64,000 bases of DNA from Nomia melanderi (Eukaryota; Arthropoda; Insecta; Hymenoptera; Halictidae). The stretch spans positions 7,876,451 to 7,940,450 of the forward strand of contig NC_135012.1 in the NCBI RefSeq assembly GCF_051020985.1, in the 5' to 3' direction. The translations under genes and the position numbers were made by a program. The notes below the pieces were generated by a model that saw only the letters and a list, made by a program, of their open reading frames with translations, was not told the DNA's origin and searched no databases. This document shows, piece after piece, positions 1-15,500 of this stretch; position 1 is the stretch's first letter; each line of letters begins with the position of its first letter.

Positions 1-444
1 AAGTAAATAAATAAATTTAGTTTTTATAACAAATATTTAATTAACATGATCAGAACGCGTACATATTAAGACTAATGATTAAAATTCAACCTTTTTATTT
101 CATTGCAAGTTACTATTTGAATAAAATATAAAAAAATGTTTTTGAATATGAATTTGATATAATTTATAAGAACAAATAGTCAATAAGATTTTCCAATAAA
201 TGTTGACTTCTCAAAGCTAATGCTACTAGAATAACCTAGTTATCAAATTCATGTTCAGAGTTTGAAAATCTATATTCTATTGAATTTCAGAACATAAAGA
301 TTACATTCAAACTAGTTAGCCAATGTGATAAATTGTACTTGGCCTGTAACCATTATTATAAAGTAATAAAATGAAAAACATATTCTAATATAATATTACA
401 TGAATGTCTAATAAAATTAAAATTATAAATAATTATTTACTTAC
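1..444. other. Dynein intron, no exon seen
   Basis: AT-rich sequence after exon 35 of the dynein gene. I looked for the next AAA2 block (PVSSWI-like) on the minus strand and did not find it, so the next exon probably lies left of the window. Confidence 0.6.
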
Positions 445-516
445 GGGTACCATCCGATGTCTTGTGGATTAATATAAAGAATTCCAGCTCTGGATACTGT
501 AGCTGGTGTAGCCGTT
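445..516 (-). CDS. Dynein heavy chain exon 35, AAA2 (residues 2317-2340), last exon in window
   Basis: A 72-nt exon reading TATPATVSRAGILYINPQDI GWYP. (I)NLRTATPATVSRAG is the highly conserved AAA2 block. Donor GTAAGT with two bases of the next codon left over; the next exon is not in positions 1-444. Confidence 0.95.
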
Positions 517-3500
517 CTAAACAACAAAATTCAAACTTGATCGATTTTTTTAATTTACTAGAAGTTTTAACAATAGAATTTTGTTTAAATTTCCATTTCT
601 TTTACTTAGGAAAAACATAAACTTAAATAAACATTCACTAATTATATGATAATACACATTTCTAATATTAAGAAAAGTACATTATTATTAACAGGAAATA
701 AATTCATAATCAATATAAAGTATCGCGTCAAAAATGTAATTCTATTACAAGACTTTTCTCTTTTTCTACGAATTCTTTAAAAATCGATAGTCGTTACGTC
801 CAGTGTCATACATTTTCATATTTATCAAATAATAATTAATTGAAGTTAACAAATAAATATACATACATATATTCAGTGAAATAAATATTTTTATCTCACC
901 AAATACCCATAAAATAATGAGGCAAAATGTTTACCGGAGGTTAGAAATTTCAAAAAGAAGTCTCATTTGATTCGTTAATGCAATTCTTTCGTTACTGGCT
1001 AACGTCAATACTTTATTGTCGTCCATGACAGTATTTAAAGATTCGATCCACATGGGATCAATATCACCATCAAAAATGATCCACTTTGGATCATTTCCCG
1101 TCATATTTGCTTGGTCTCTCATTATCATTGAAAACAATCTAAAAGAAGAATAAAATGATCAACGAAATTAAATATAGTTAACAAAACTCGTAATTATATT
1201 CAGAAAATTATTTAAGAAATGTATCGTAATTTTGTTTAAAATATTTATAGGAAATATCGAACCCGTCTTTCCATTCTCGAGTGGCCGGATTAATGATACC
1301 AAACAATTCGTCATTAGTCACAGCTTTCGGATTCAGATCGTTGTAATACGGTTTCAGCTTCTGATTGAAATACGTTCGATTCAGTGTTTTCCAAACTTGT
1401 GTCTTTCCGGTTCCCGCGAAGCCAACGATGAAAACTGAATGCCGAACGTTAAGTAATTCTTCCAATTGAACCACCTGATTCATTTAATTGTAAAAATAAT
1501 TATTAGATCATGTCACGGATTATGTTTCTTATAAATTTTTTAATAGAACATCAGAGAGCTTTTTCGAAAATGGCGTTAAAAAAGTTAATCAAAAAATAAG
1601 AATCAATTATAAAGGAACGTAAGTATTAATTATTCACGTTAGAAGATGACATAAAAGATGGTATTATTAGTGGGATGATCTAATAGACCATTAATTACTA
1701 GTTCAGTGAAAAGGTCGAATTAAATTGTCTCGAAGAATTTGTTATTTCGTCAAGATATGTGTACAATTAATCGAGGGTTACCGATTTCATTCAAATTTGT
1801 AAACTCACTTTTAATATGAAACCATCTTCTGGTTGCAATTTTAAATCAACTGCAGACTCTTTAACTGTTATCTCGAAATCTATATCCCTTTTACGTGGTA
1901 CATCCAAAGCGGGGAATAAATCACCTAATGAGAGTGACTTTTGTTAATTGTAATTTAATAGTGCGTCAAAAAATTAAAATGAAATTATCTTAATTTCTTA
2001 AAATGAAATTATCTTACACGAGTAGGCTATATTATTGTCGCAATTTCTTTCTTTCATTACCTGACGTACCAAAGTGAAACAGAAGGAAGTAATTTTCTGT
2101 CATCAGCGTTGTCTTAATATGAGAAATGGAGAAACTTATAAAAATTTTATTAAATATTTTAGTTTATTGCATTTTATAATGTAAACAAATTTAATTTTAT
2201 CTTCTTGAGAAAAAATGGGTTTCTATTGTAGCAATGAATGATTGAAATATTAAAAAAAAGGGTTAATATATATTTTATTTATTCTTTACGTGTGGTAAGT
2301 TTGAAAGAAAAATCTAGGATCAAGGATTTATGTTAACAAGTGTTTAATAATGATGTTGTACTATAATTAATATACTTTCTGTCTTATTATTATATTTATA
2401 TTTAATGTTATATTGAATGTAATTATAGTGTTTAATTTACAGTATTACGTCTTACCATCAATTTGTATATAGGTCATAACGATTTTAAGTAAGAAGTTAA
2501 TAATTCACGCATAGTTGAGGATAACAAGTGCTTCGCGTATAATTAACCTGGAAGTCGTTTTGAAATTAGTGGAATGGTATCGTACAGTCCATAAAAAAGA
2601 CTTCTCTCAAGTTATTTTCTTTTTTTTTTTAACTCAAGTTTCATTGAAACCTGTACATATCAATTTTGATCTACATGCGAAGGAAAATTTTTCGAAAGAT
2701 ATTTAATACATATTTTATTAACTTCCTTTTTTATCGAAGTGTATTTATCCTCCAAATTTAGAATACAAAATATATCTTTTGGAATATCTTGTGAACCAGA
2801 GAATGTAGATTAAATATTTTTCATGTATCAAATATTCTAAAAACAATCACCCACGTAAATGTCATTAAAAATGCATAATTTTGTATTATAATTATGTAAA
2901 ATATGCTTGACATTTAAATATGTTCCAATTATTTTTTAATAAATTACATTTTAGTTCAATTATTCACCCCTTTCACCTAAATTTAACAGAATACTTTTAT
3001 GCAAGTAAACACTTTGTTGCATTGTTATTATTCTTAATTCTTAAAAAAATCTATTGCCAAAATTTTTATAGGGTTAACATATTAATCATATTAAAGTGTT
3101 AAAGTGTTAAAAAACAATTGAAAAGATAGAAAAAATTATCCATGAATTTAAATTTAAACGCTCTGACGTTTGTTTATATATTTGTCAGTCCTTTGGTGTC
3201 ACGAAGAGAATGAAAAAACTCTGATTATAATTACCAATAAGTCCCATAAAGACAGGTACATCATCCGTTACAATTTTTGGGATATTGAAATCTCTAAGCG
3301 CTCTCATTAACACCTGATCTTCGTCTCTCTGCGGGTCGTCCCTTTTCAGTTTCCCAGCAACGACCAAAACCGATTTAATCGCTCTTAAACCCCAATCGTA
3401 GTGATCTTGTTTCGATAAAAGTTCTCGGCAGAGCTGATAAAGCGTTATAAATTTTCTTGCTAATAATCGAGCTTCCTGAAAACCTTCCGCTACCAGCATG

Positions 3501-6500
3501 ATCTCGCAAATCAAATCGAAATCCGGGACCACCATTGCGCAAGGCCTTTGGAGGAAGACGAAGAATTACGCTTTAAATTGAGCCCGGACAGAATATCGCA
3601 CGAATTTTTATTACAAAGTTGAAGGAGCTCGAAGATAGACAATCTTCTAATTGCAATTTAGTGATCCTTTAACTTAATCACTGCTAAGTACATTACTACA
3701 ACTACACATTAAATGTCTAAAATAAACTAATGAATTAAGTAAACAGAAAATAATAAATAATTATATAAACACTTTCCCTTCTGACCATTTCTCATGCATG
3801 AATCTGTTAACTACTACTAGTATTTATTACTTTTCTTTGTAGTTTTTTTTAACTTTAGAAGATTATTTGATCATAGACTCAGGAATGAGGGACTGATTGG
3901 TCACTTTTCATCTTTTCTCATCTCATTTTTGATACTAATTTGCTGTTCGTCGATACGATTACATGTAACCAATGAAAACTTAAAAAAAACAATGTGTCGT
4001 TTTGCTAAGCAACAAATCATCCCTTAACAGTATTTACCGGAATAAAGTTTTCAAGTTTTCAGGCAATTCCGTTCTTCCAGCGTATCCTGGATTCATCGTG
4101 ATGAACATTCCAACGGTACTAACAAGATTCAGTTCTTCACCAAAGAATAAAAACGTCGATTTACCACTTTTCACTCCGTCTAGAACCGATTTCACTTGTA
4201 CGGCAACCACCGAAAGAACTTCCACGGAAATGCGGTTGAATTCATCGAAACAACCCCATGCTCCAACTTGTGCGAGCCCTTTATAAATATTTCCGCAAGA
4301 CTGTAAGAAGATAAACGTGAAATAATTAGGGATAATACGTTTTTTACTTCTTTCATCAAGCTTTAATAATCAACTGCATAATTCAATACAGAATTATATG
4401 CACATAATTGCATACATAATTAATATTATACATTGATATTTATTTTAAGTGACTTTTAAGTAATAATACTTTGTTATGATTCGTTAGGATTTAATAAATA
4501 GACAGAGGAAGATGGAACAAGAGGAGAACGTTAAGCGAAAGTGGTTGTATAATTTTATATTTACTGATTTTGTTTGTACAAAAAATACCGTGTACAGTAT
4601 TGAAAAATTTATATTATTCCAATTACTATAATCTATTAATCTATTAATACTATAATATACATGAAATTAACAATTGAAGTAGACACAACTACTTAATCGT
4701 TAATAATTCATTAAGAAAAGAAACAAATTTTGATGCTTGTTCTATGTCTACTCCAAAGCTTAGCGATTGATAATAAAAAAGTAATATTTAATTTATCCTT
4801 AAAAAAGTAGATAACACTCAGATTTCTCAAATTCAGTTTAAAATGTTTACCATGAGCTCGACACGATATCGTAGGTCAAGGGGTTAATGAGAAAAGTTAT
4901 AGCGATAGTTTTTGTTAGATGGTTGCCTAAGTGTTAACTGTCAACGTTACCTTGTAATCCATTTGTTCAGAACAATTGAAGACATATACCATTTGACCCA
5001 ATGCTCGCCCTAGATCTTTCGTGGTTTCCGTTTTGCCTGTTCCAGCAGGACCAGCTGGCGCTCCGCCCATTATAAGATGCAACGATTGCGTTAGAGTTAT
5101 GTAGCATCTGTCAGTTAACGGCGTTATCACCAATCGCGGGACGTTCCCTAAATATTCGTGACTGTATCTAAAAGTTGCGTCGCATATATCGGCGAAGCAA
5201 TCGTGAGCTTTATCATCCCACCTGCAAGTCGTTTCCTCAAAGACATTAGTGGCTCCAGAAATTAAGAGAAGTCGCTGATTAAAACTGGTTTCTTACTTCA
5301 GTAGAAAATATTTATCATAAAATGTCGAGATAATTCTTTAAATAATTGCATGACTAAAAAGTTAGATTTTTTTGTTACAAATAATAGTTGTATAATAGTT
5401 GTATAATTATTATTTCTAGTCGAATATATTTTAATCGAGAAAATAACTATTATTCTATGATTCCTTTTCATTTTGATTATAAATGTCGTGGCTCCTGTTT
5501 ACAATCATTAACTTTCTTGTACGAAAGAAATTAACTCATAACGTACAGTTTAAACAAATAGTTAACTGATGGCAAATAAATACTACGTCTATGGAAAAGT
5601 TTTAGTTGTTACGGTCTACGTAATATTTAATACCAGGAAACTTGCGTTGAAGGAAATTCACGTAACTCACATAATTATATGTTATAGTGGTTGCATCAAT
5701 TAATGATGAAGTGACCACCCGAAACATTTCTTGCTATTTCTCACATTTCACAGAAATATATACGACGAGACATTTGACTTGATTTGAGAAACGAGTACTG
5801 TTCCGTAAATTTAAGTTGATAAAATTAATCGATTCTTTTCTTAATTGATTTTTTCATAGTTTTTCTATTAAATTGTTTAAACAAGGTATTTACGATATAT
5901 TGATATTTGGTACTAAATTTTTATATGCTAATTTACGATTCAAATGTTGCCGATACAGAAGCAAATTAAACATACATTCTTCGACATAATAAACGATATT
6001 GTGATAAGAAACTACACAGTCGTGTACTTCAATAATTATTTTGACCGACACATTAACAAGTATGAGTATATTTACGATTAGTTAACAATATGTCAAATTG
6101 ATATTAAATTAATACACAGTAAAGTTCTGTTGCAACTAAATAATGACTCGATGTTTCAAAAAATGTATGGTAATTCATAACCGCGTGTATCAATCTGATA
6201 TCTTAATTGAAGACCTCTCACCTGTGTCTAAGTTGAGATTGCCATTGAAAACTAGCAGAATTCTCCGCTTTCATTGCGATCATCTTTGCGACAACGTCTC
6301 TAGCGTGCACGTCAATAGTGCAGATAGTCATAATCTTTATTCTATCGCTAAGATCCAAATCCCCACAAAGTATCGCAATCAGGGCATTGAGCTGATTGAT
6401 TTGTTTCCGTTGATAATCCTTGAATGCATTTTCAAAACCTTCTTCAAGCCTCCGAAAAGCCATATTCACCTCGGTCGTCCACCATATTTGACTTCCGCAC

Positions 6501-9500
6501 AGGGCTGGTTGAGCTTGATGGTCGAAAATCCATTGCTCTCTCGGTTTTTCATCGTAATTGCTTACTGCTTGGGAAATATGATGTCGAACTGTTTTCTTCA
6601 TAGCATCTGTCACGTTGTTTAACCAATTTTCTACCTGATAGAGTACATATATAAAAACAAATAAATATATATCATATATATATATGTATGTCTTATAGAA
6701 ATATGTTCTTTCTATATTACTACCCTATGATAGCAATAATGAGGCTGTTATTATTAATTAATTTGGAACAAAAGGTGAAAAATGAGCCCTAAAGTGTTTT
6801 TCGATGTATAAATATGAATATTGTTATGACGATAAGTCAGACAAAAATTACGGAATTCAAGCTTACAGTGTTTTGCACAAGTTATTAGTCGAAGAAGCAT
6901 GAAGTAAAACAAAAAATATGGACTAAGAATTTATGATAATGAATTCTTCATTAATTTAACACATACAGGTGTTCGTTCTTTGAAATAATAAAATTACGTA
7001 ATATGGAAAGAAATATTTAATAGAATTACCTTCCCACTACAATCGCACAATCCATGAATCGTCATTTTTTCACCGTCCTTGGCAACCATTACCGTAGCAG
7101 TTTTCGTCGGCTTGTCACCATCCATTTTCCATAATAAATTTGCAATAGAATCGTATAATTTTGACAAGTGTTTACAAACTAATTCCGGATTGTTACCTTG
7201 GGAAAAATTTATTCATTTATTTGCATGATAAAATCTTTGCAATTGAGATTAAGAAGTGTTTGTAAGAATATCAATGAAATGAGAAATGAAAAAATATCGG
7301 TAGTTCTCTAACCATTGCTCAAAATGTCTAAAAGATCAGCCGAAGAAATAAAGTAAAATCTTGGATAAATTAGCCTTTTCGTTTCCAAATAATCCGCCAG
7401 AGCTTTCTCGCAGACGTTCAACTGAACCTGTAGTTCTTCCAATTTCTCCAAAAGCTTTGGACGATTAGTCGCTTTTACTATGTTCAAATTGTTCAGCATT
7501 TCTCTCAACAGTTCCTTAAAGTCAGTAATCAGCAAATTAATGTTTAATTTCTGGTTATATTTCTGGTTAAAGTTTGAAAATAATATCCATATTTGTACAA
7601 TAATATTCATGTCAAAAACTTGAAGTATTTTTGATTTTTACTTATATGTATATACCTGGTACACCAAAATCGACAGAGGGAATTCTAAATATAATAAAAT
7701 AATTCTTTTTTAATTTGTATGATGATTTAGTAAAGAAAATAATCTATCTAAAAACTCTATCTAGAAATATAATTTTGTAAATGATTGAAGATAATATGTA
7801 CCTATTGTAATTCTATTAAAAAAGGAGACCCTTGAAAATGCATTTAATTAGATTCTTCGAATTTTTATGCTTAATGCATATTTACGGGCCACGATTTCTA
7901 AAAAGGTAACATAAATCGGAAGAAATAGAAAGAGTACTTTAAAATCTTTGTCGATTTTTTCAAATCGCTTTGATTCTTCCGGCAGCTGACTCCTAATATC
8001 TTCCGAGCCGATAAAAATACTTTCGAGATGCATCCACGCTCTCTGAACTTCGAACCAGGCATTAATAATGGCGTCTGCGTTACTTAATTTCTTTTGCCAG
8101 TCCAAAATTTCTTCCAGAAAATATCCTACAAATTTTGAACCCAACATGTTCTGCAGTTGAACCTGTTTCAATTTAATTGGTACGATAATATTATTTTAAG
8201 TCAAATACATTGGGTCATTCCATAAATAATCTTTCATTTTAAAAAATAGATAAATAATCTACAGATACCAGAGGAAAGTATATTTTAGATTAAAAAGATA
8301 TTTGTTTATCTTAAGAATAATAATATAAATAAAATAGGTGCTAAAAATATTTAACAAATATTCTACACTAGTTTTCAATTATTTTTGGTCAGAAGCTGTA
8401 TATATTTGGTCTATTTTAATATTTCTCTTTTCCTGCTCAAGAGAGAAGGCAAAATTGAAATATTACCTGATTATCTTCAAGAGTTTCTATAGTTTCCTCA
8501 TCAATTTTTAGAACATTCAATTTCGTACGATCGTGTATTTCCTTGCCAAATTCGAGTGTGCTCCAGGTATCGTGAAGTTCTTTCAAAATTTTTTCCATTG
8601 CCATTTCTTTAACTGATTTAGCCACGATGTTTTTTACTTCTTCTTCATATTTATGCAATTCAAGCTTGAGTAAGTCTTCTAACGTGGTATTATCAGTCAT
8701 GATAAATGTAACCTGCCATTAAATAAAATACCATTTAATTCTTATTTTTACGAAAATTATTAGATAAATGTTATATTAGAATTATCTTAATAATAAAATA
8801 TATCATACAATTCAGTTCTAATAGATCATTGTGATGCACGATTTTAATCTTGTGTTAATGTAAACCAGAAAATAAGGATTGATGTGATAGTGGATTAATA
8901 GAATGTGAATAGAATTTGTATACTTTTATTGTGTAACATTTCATATCTATTCACATCTCTAAATAATTTCAATTATACCACATATACACACTGATTAATT
9001 TTAGTTTCCAAGGTATTCAAACACAAAATGATTTCTTTCATTTTTCAGTTTGATTTTAGATTTCGGTTAGCTTCAGATTAGGTTTAGTAAGAGGAAATAT
9101 AGTTAAGTACATCTCGTATTGAACATTATATACTGTGCTATTAAACAAAAATTGGAAAAATTTCAACTAGTAATAAAAAAATGCCATCTAAAAATGATTT
9201 AAAACCTTCTTATCTTGAATTTTTAGAATTCTAAGTTCTACAATTTATACATTTTAAGAAGAATCATAAAATTATAAGATAAACAAAATTATAAATTAGA
9301 ATTATAAAGTTTTAGAACTCTAAAAATATTTCTTAGGGTGAATTCGATTCTACCTCTTCGTAATTACAACTTTCCAGTCTCGTTTAGTGTTGCAATTATC
9401 AAATGTTCACTGTGTATGCTAGGGGTCAGTGCTCTTTACGTGTTTCCATAACGAATAACGCGAAACCTTATATGCTTATCTTACTTGCACCGTTCTCATT

Positions 9501-12500
9501 GCTATTCTTTAAACACTCGCTTACTCATTCGTTTCACTTTGTCCCATACGCTTCATCTATACCCGTGAACATTTAACGCACAAACATGCGAAAGAACACG
9601 AGAGTGCTTACACACTGAACCTCTGAAACAATTCAGGTTTCGTGCCTTGAAGCGGCAATTAAGACCAAGGTCCCTCACAGATCTGTCCCAGTTAAAGAAA
9701 ATAAAATACAGATGTAAGATTGTACGAAGTTGAACCCGAACATCAATTTTTACACGATTCGGATGATTGTAGGATTTCTCTTTTTATGATTCACTTCTGC
9801 CAGCGAAGATTACGAAATTGATCTTCAAAGGAAGAGATATTGTCGATGATTTCAATCGAATTAATGTTATCGGGCATGATTTAATGAAATGGTATGTTAT
9901 ATCGACCGATGTGCAATTTTTTTAATTACTGCTTGCAGTTAAAGGAATTCCTTGAAATCTTATTGACTTCTTTGATTTTCATGTATTCAAAGTCAATATT
10001 CTAAATAATTTCACTCGTACTACATGTATGTACTAATTGGCTGTTGTTTTCAAGGTATTCATAAAACAATTTTCTTTTCATTTTTAGTTCGATTTTAAAT
10101 TTATACTGTACTATTAAACAAAAGATGGAAAAATGTTAAGTACTAGTCAAAACATGCAATCTAAAATTTAGAATTTAGAATTCTAATAATAATAGCAGAA
10201 TTCAGAATTTAAAAAATTTAAAAATTCTAAGGATAATAGGATTTAGAATTCCAGGAATTTTAGAATTCTAATGATAATAGGATTTAGGATTCTAGGTATT
10301 TTAGAATTCTAAAGATAATAGGATTTAGAATTCTAGGAATTGTAGAATTCTAAAGATAATAAGATTTAGAATTCTAGGAATTATAGAGTTCTAATTATAA
10401 TAATAGAATTCAGAATTCTAGGAATTTCAGATTTCTAAAGATAATAGAATTTAGAATTTTTTATGAAAAAGTAAGAAAGAGTAATTCAGTTTCTGAGCTG
10501 AAACGAAAGAAGCCCGACAGCGCCACTTGGCACTTTTCGACCGGGTTATCGCAAGGACCCGTCGCACTCAAATACTGAAATTTTACTTTTCGTATTTATC
10601 TTACTGAATGTCAACGCTTTATGTTACATCATTGATTATATTGGAAAGTTCGCGACAGTAGTCGGCAGTCATCACTGTCTGGCGGCTTGGGCAAGTCGAA
10701 CGTCGGTCATCGATAACCTCCACGACATGCAACGTATTAATTTTGTTTGGACAACTCATAATTCCCAGTGTTTTCAACGGCACAATGGAACCACTATTAA
10801 TTACACAATTAGTTACCCGGGTTTCTGCCATTAATTCTCTCCAATGTCTGTCTCTAATTGCCGGGTTCTGCAATTCCGAGACTGCTCTTAACGACGCCAT
10901 CATGTTTCGCACTTGAGCTTCAATGTCCGCGTACAATTTCCAACCGCGTATGTCTTTGTCCAATTCTAAAAAAAGGGGTGTTCGTGAAAGTAATTAATAA
11001 AGAGGTTTATGCAAGTTCCCGTATTCAAGGATTGTTTCATACAGGGACGCGCCAAAGTTATTTGCAACTCGGATGCAAACTTGTATATATCTCCACGTTA
11101 TTAATGATTATACTGCATTGTGCAATTCAAATTAGATATTAGGCGCATAAAATTAATATTAAATATTTGTTGTTTGCAGACCTATGTAATGTTGTTGCCC
11201 GGGAGTGGTGCACCCCTTTCACTCTCTGATTGGCGCGGCCCTGGTTTTATAAAAACTAAAACGAGGAAGAAACTTATTTTGTCAATTAAAACATTCTTTA
11301 AGATGAAAATAAAGTAGACAAGTTATTAATAGTTGTTACTATAATATAAATGTTTCGTGGTATTCTATAAATGTTCAAGTATCATAAATGCATAATGGTA
11401 TGCGGTCTAATAATTAGTTAACCCTTTATGGTCCGAATTTTTGTTCGTGACTATAAAAAAATGTATACAGTATGAAATAAATAAATATTAACCTATGCCT
11501 ACAAATCAACAATGTGTTCAATAGTGTTAATAATTTTATTAAAACGAATATATTTTGTAAGTTTGAAACTACAGTGACGTTGAACGTTTAAGTCTGCGTG
11601 TATAAAAGTTTAAGTTAATTAATTAGTTAATTTCATTCGTCATTTTGCGATAAAAATTAAATAAATCGATTTAATCCAGTATATTGATGTGTCACTTCAA
11701 ATTTACATGGGTCTATAGAGAGTCACTCGATGTAGCATATTAATAAAAACATTTCAGAATAAAATATAAAACAATGACGATAGAAATTCTCACGTCTTAA
11801 TTCTCTGAGAAGTTTTTTGCACTCTTGATCCATCCATTCGACATCGATCTTTTTCCAAGTGGTCTTTTTCCATTCGTTTAAGCTGGTGCTGATTACATTC
11901 ACGTAATCCCATAACGTTTTCAGAAATTGCATTTCCCTTTGCACTTGCCGATTTACTTTGAACTCGGGCATTTCTTGTTCAAAAATGACAGTCTGATCTT
12001 TCAGATTCTTCTCTTCGCTTAGAAATTTCACAACATCTTTGCGAATTTTATTCAATTTTTCGTAGGGATCGGTACATTCGGGACTAGAAACAATTAACAC
12101 TATAATTTTAACTGAAAATTATTTTCCAACTTCAATCATTTGTTGTCATTTGACTTTTCGCATTTTGCTGTACCGACTGTAAAATTAATATATAGTACGT
12201 CGCATTTAAGTATACATATACGATTATTTTTGTGGACCAACTTATTAGAAAATTAGTATATACTATAAATACATAAAAATATACAAAATTTAATAGTTAT
12301 CTGTTATGTATTTACCTGAAAACATCGTTTTCATGAAAATTATCAAGAAAACGTTGCTGCTTGAAATCATAGTAGCTCAGTCTTTTTTTTAGAAGTTCGA
12401 TTTGACGAGTCATTAAAGGCTGAACGACTTGTTTAACTTGAGCTGCTACTTTTTTCAGTGTTTCCCACAGATGAGGCAGTTCTGTCAACCAGTCGAAAAT

Positions 12501-15500
12501 TTTCGGATTTATAACCACTTGGTATTGTTGTAAAAGTTCTATTGTTTTCTAGAAAAAAAAGAAATAAGCAATGAAAAGAAAACGTTTCTCTATAGGTTAA
12601 AATGATTGAAATACTTTAAGTATATACTTATATACATAGTAACATTATAATATATCATATTATTATATGTTTACACAGAAGTTAATATATTGAATTTATC
12701 AGTGATGTTAATTTTGCATTCACAAATATTATAAAAAAATTAATAATAATTAGTAAATAATAAATAATACTTAAATAATTATTGTTAAAGTTTCTGTCCA
12801 CACTCCCCGTTGTTATTATCTTCTTATAATATTTATTTCTTATTTTCAATAATAGAACACGTTGAGAATGCTCAGTGGAATAAAAATGAAACACTCTGTA
12901 CAATCTCTGTCATATTACTAATTATAATTAAATATATTGTTATATAATAATAATTAAAGATTCACTCTGACAACATAAGATGAAGATTCTACAGAGCGTT
13001 TCTATTTCTATTTATTTTGGTCGTAAAGCTAAAATAAAATGGAAACCAGGAGTGACGAAATTACCGTGTCGTCTACGTTTTCGAGACGTCTAAAGATCAA
13101 AAATATCTCTAAATGATCCAATCATAATGGCATGCGTGAGGTAGGTCAATATGCGCGCCAATAGTGACGTAGGTATTACATAAACCGAGAGACGGAGACA
13201 AAGATCTGACTTTCGAGACTCAATTAGCGAATTGTAATCGCTAATACTTTGAATACGAAGTCTCTGCTGAAATTTCTTCACTTTTGAGTATTTTTTTATT
13301 TTGGCTTGCGCAGTATCTCCTTAATATTGATTTAACTTCATGGTCGCACATTTGACGCAAGTATTTTTACGGTCCCCCGGCACGTGCCATATAAATCTTA
13401 CAATTCGCTGTCACTTCTTGCACAGTTGCCCGTAGAGTAATAATAGTACAGTAATGTATATCTTGATTAACACGTTGACTGTCACAATGGTCATCGACGA
13501 TCCCCGTGGACATTTACCTTTACCATTATTAGGATTTTCAATAGAAAATATATTAATAACAATAAAGTATATATGTTTAAATAAATACGTTTAAATAAAC
13601 TAACCCCTCGTAAAAGTAAACAAATTTATTTATAGAAGGATAATATTGAAATGACAATAATGATGAAGGTTGTATAATATTTAAGGAAGGGTAATATTAA
13701 CGTGCAAATTTTAGCTTTTATCATTATCAGGATCTTCAATAGAAAATATATTATTAGTAATTCAACTTCCAATCGAGAACAATTGCGAGGAGAAAATTGA
13801 TGTCGAATAAAAATGTTTAGTAATACAAATAGCTAGATAGCTGTGATGTCAAATCATTAATAATTATTATCTCTAATATAATTTGTCTTTGTTATGAAAT
13901 AATAAGTATTATTATACAAAACGCTAAAAATTGTTGTGGCAGTCAACGTGTTAATCAAATCATTATTTTTTGCGATCTAGATTGTTCAAACCGTTAGTTA
14001 TTCGCAAACTCAATAACTTGTTGCTAAAGCTGCTTTGAAGAATTTCTTGAGTTTAAATTTATCTAGACTGTTAACATATTTATCTAACAATATATTTCAA
14101 GGTCATCCGAATCGTTAATGTCAAGAATTACTTAATTATTATCATCATTAATATATCACCTTGATTGGATCAAACATATCTTCTATCTCGAACTGTCGAT
14201 CTCTTATTTGTTTCAAGTAAGAGATAGTGACTAAAAGCGCGTCGTAATCATCTTCTTGAATGGATTGCGAAAAATTGTCCATCGCTGATGTTAAGAACTC
14301 TACCAAGTCTTCCAATCTGAACGAAATTCACGTGAAATTACTGAACTAATTATGTTCACTCGAAACGTATGAAAAATATTAAAATTACAGTTTATATATC
14401 TTTATGTGTTTATACATTTTATATTTTCATATTATATATATTAATATTTATATTATTTTATAATTTTAAAATCGATCGTTTGAACGGTTTGAAAATTTTA
14501 TTGCAAATTCTGCGTTTCCTATCATTTGTTTAACTTCATATCAATTCCTATATTGTTCGACCAATGAATTTTTCAATTTTTGTCTCCGCTTTTATTTCTG
14601 TTTCCACTAAGAAACATTTGTCACCTAACTTGTTTACCTTTATTTTATAACATATAACTAAATGATTAGTTACAATAGAGACAGATGCATACAAAGTGTC
14701 GGTACGTTTCGTGTTAATCTTTTCTACGTGCACTTGAAAGAGAGATTTCCACCACTACTCAGTTAGAAAACAACGACACAGCACGTGTAACACGTGTAAT
14801 TAGAAATCATCGGTGAGTTAGTTCGTGACACTTCGACCTTTCGCAGACATTCATTCGAGTCAGTCGATCTCGGGACATCAAACGTTCGCAAATCATTCGC
14901 CGGAGAAAATTAGTCGTTCGTGAGTCTTCGAGCATTCATACATTGTTCGGCGAGTACATCGTAAATATTCGTGTGATGCAGTTACATAACGTTCACAAAC
15001 ATCGCTTTCGAAATAGTTATTCATTGTTTGGTTCAAACATTCGTCAAACAGCATTAAACCGTTTCAAACAATTGCAAACACGTTCGAAAACATATGTAAA
15101 CACATCGTTGGGAGATCTCTAGGCTGAGGAATTTGATTGGTCAGTTTTTATCTTTCATCAACCAATTTTCTGTTGATTTTATTTCCTAACTCTTAATATT
15201 TTCAATCGCTAACCTGCTATTTGTCGATAACGTTGTACGTAACCAATCAAAAATATGAACAAAAAACTCACAAGAGCATTTTTTGTCAATAATGATAAGC
15301 ATATTTGGAAGCATCAAGGAAGATTTAGAATATCTTTTTAATTGAAAAAATAAAATATCAAAGTTTATCATTTATACATGAATTTCTTAAAACAATTTAC
15401 ATAATTTCATATTTTATAGCATTTTTACCATACCCTACTATTTTCAACAATTTTCTGGGTGATATGCAATACTGGCCTTTTTGATGCAAAGCAATAAAAT

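Noticed and set aside
6143..6622. 159-codon frame on the plus strand
   Set aside because: Antisense shadow of dynein exon 28, which carries the conserved linker end.
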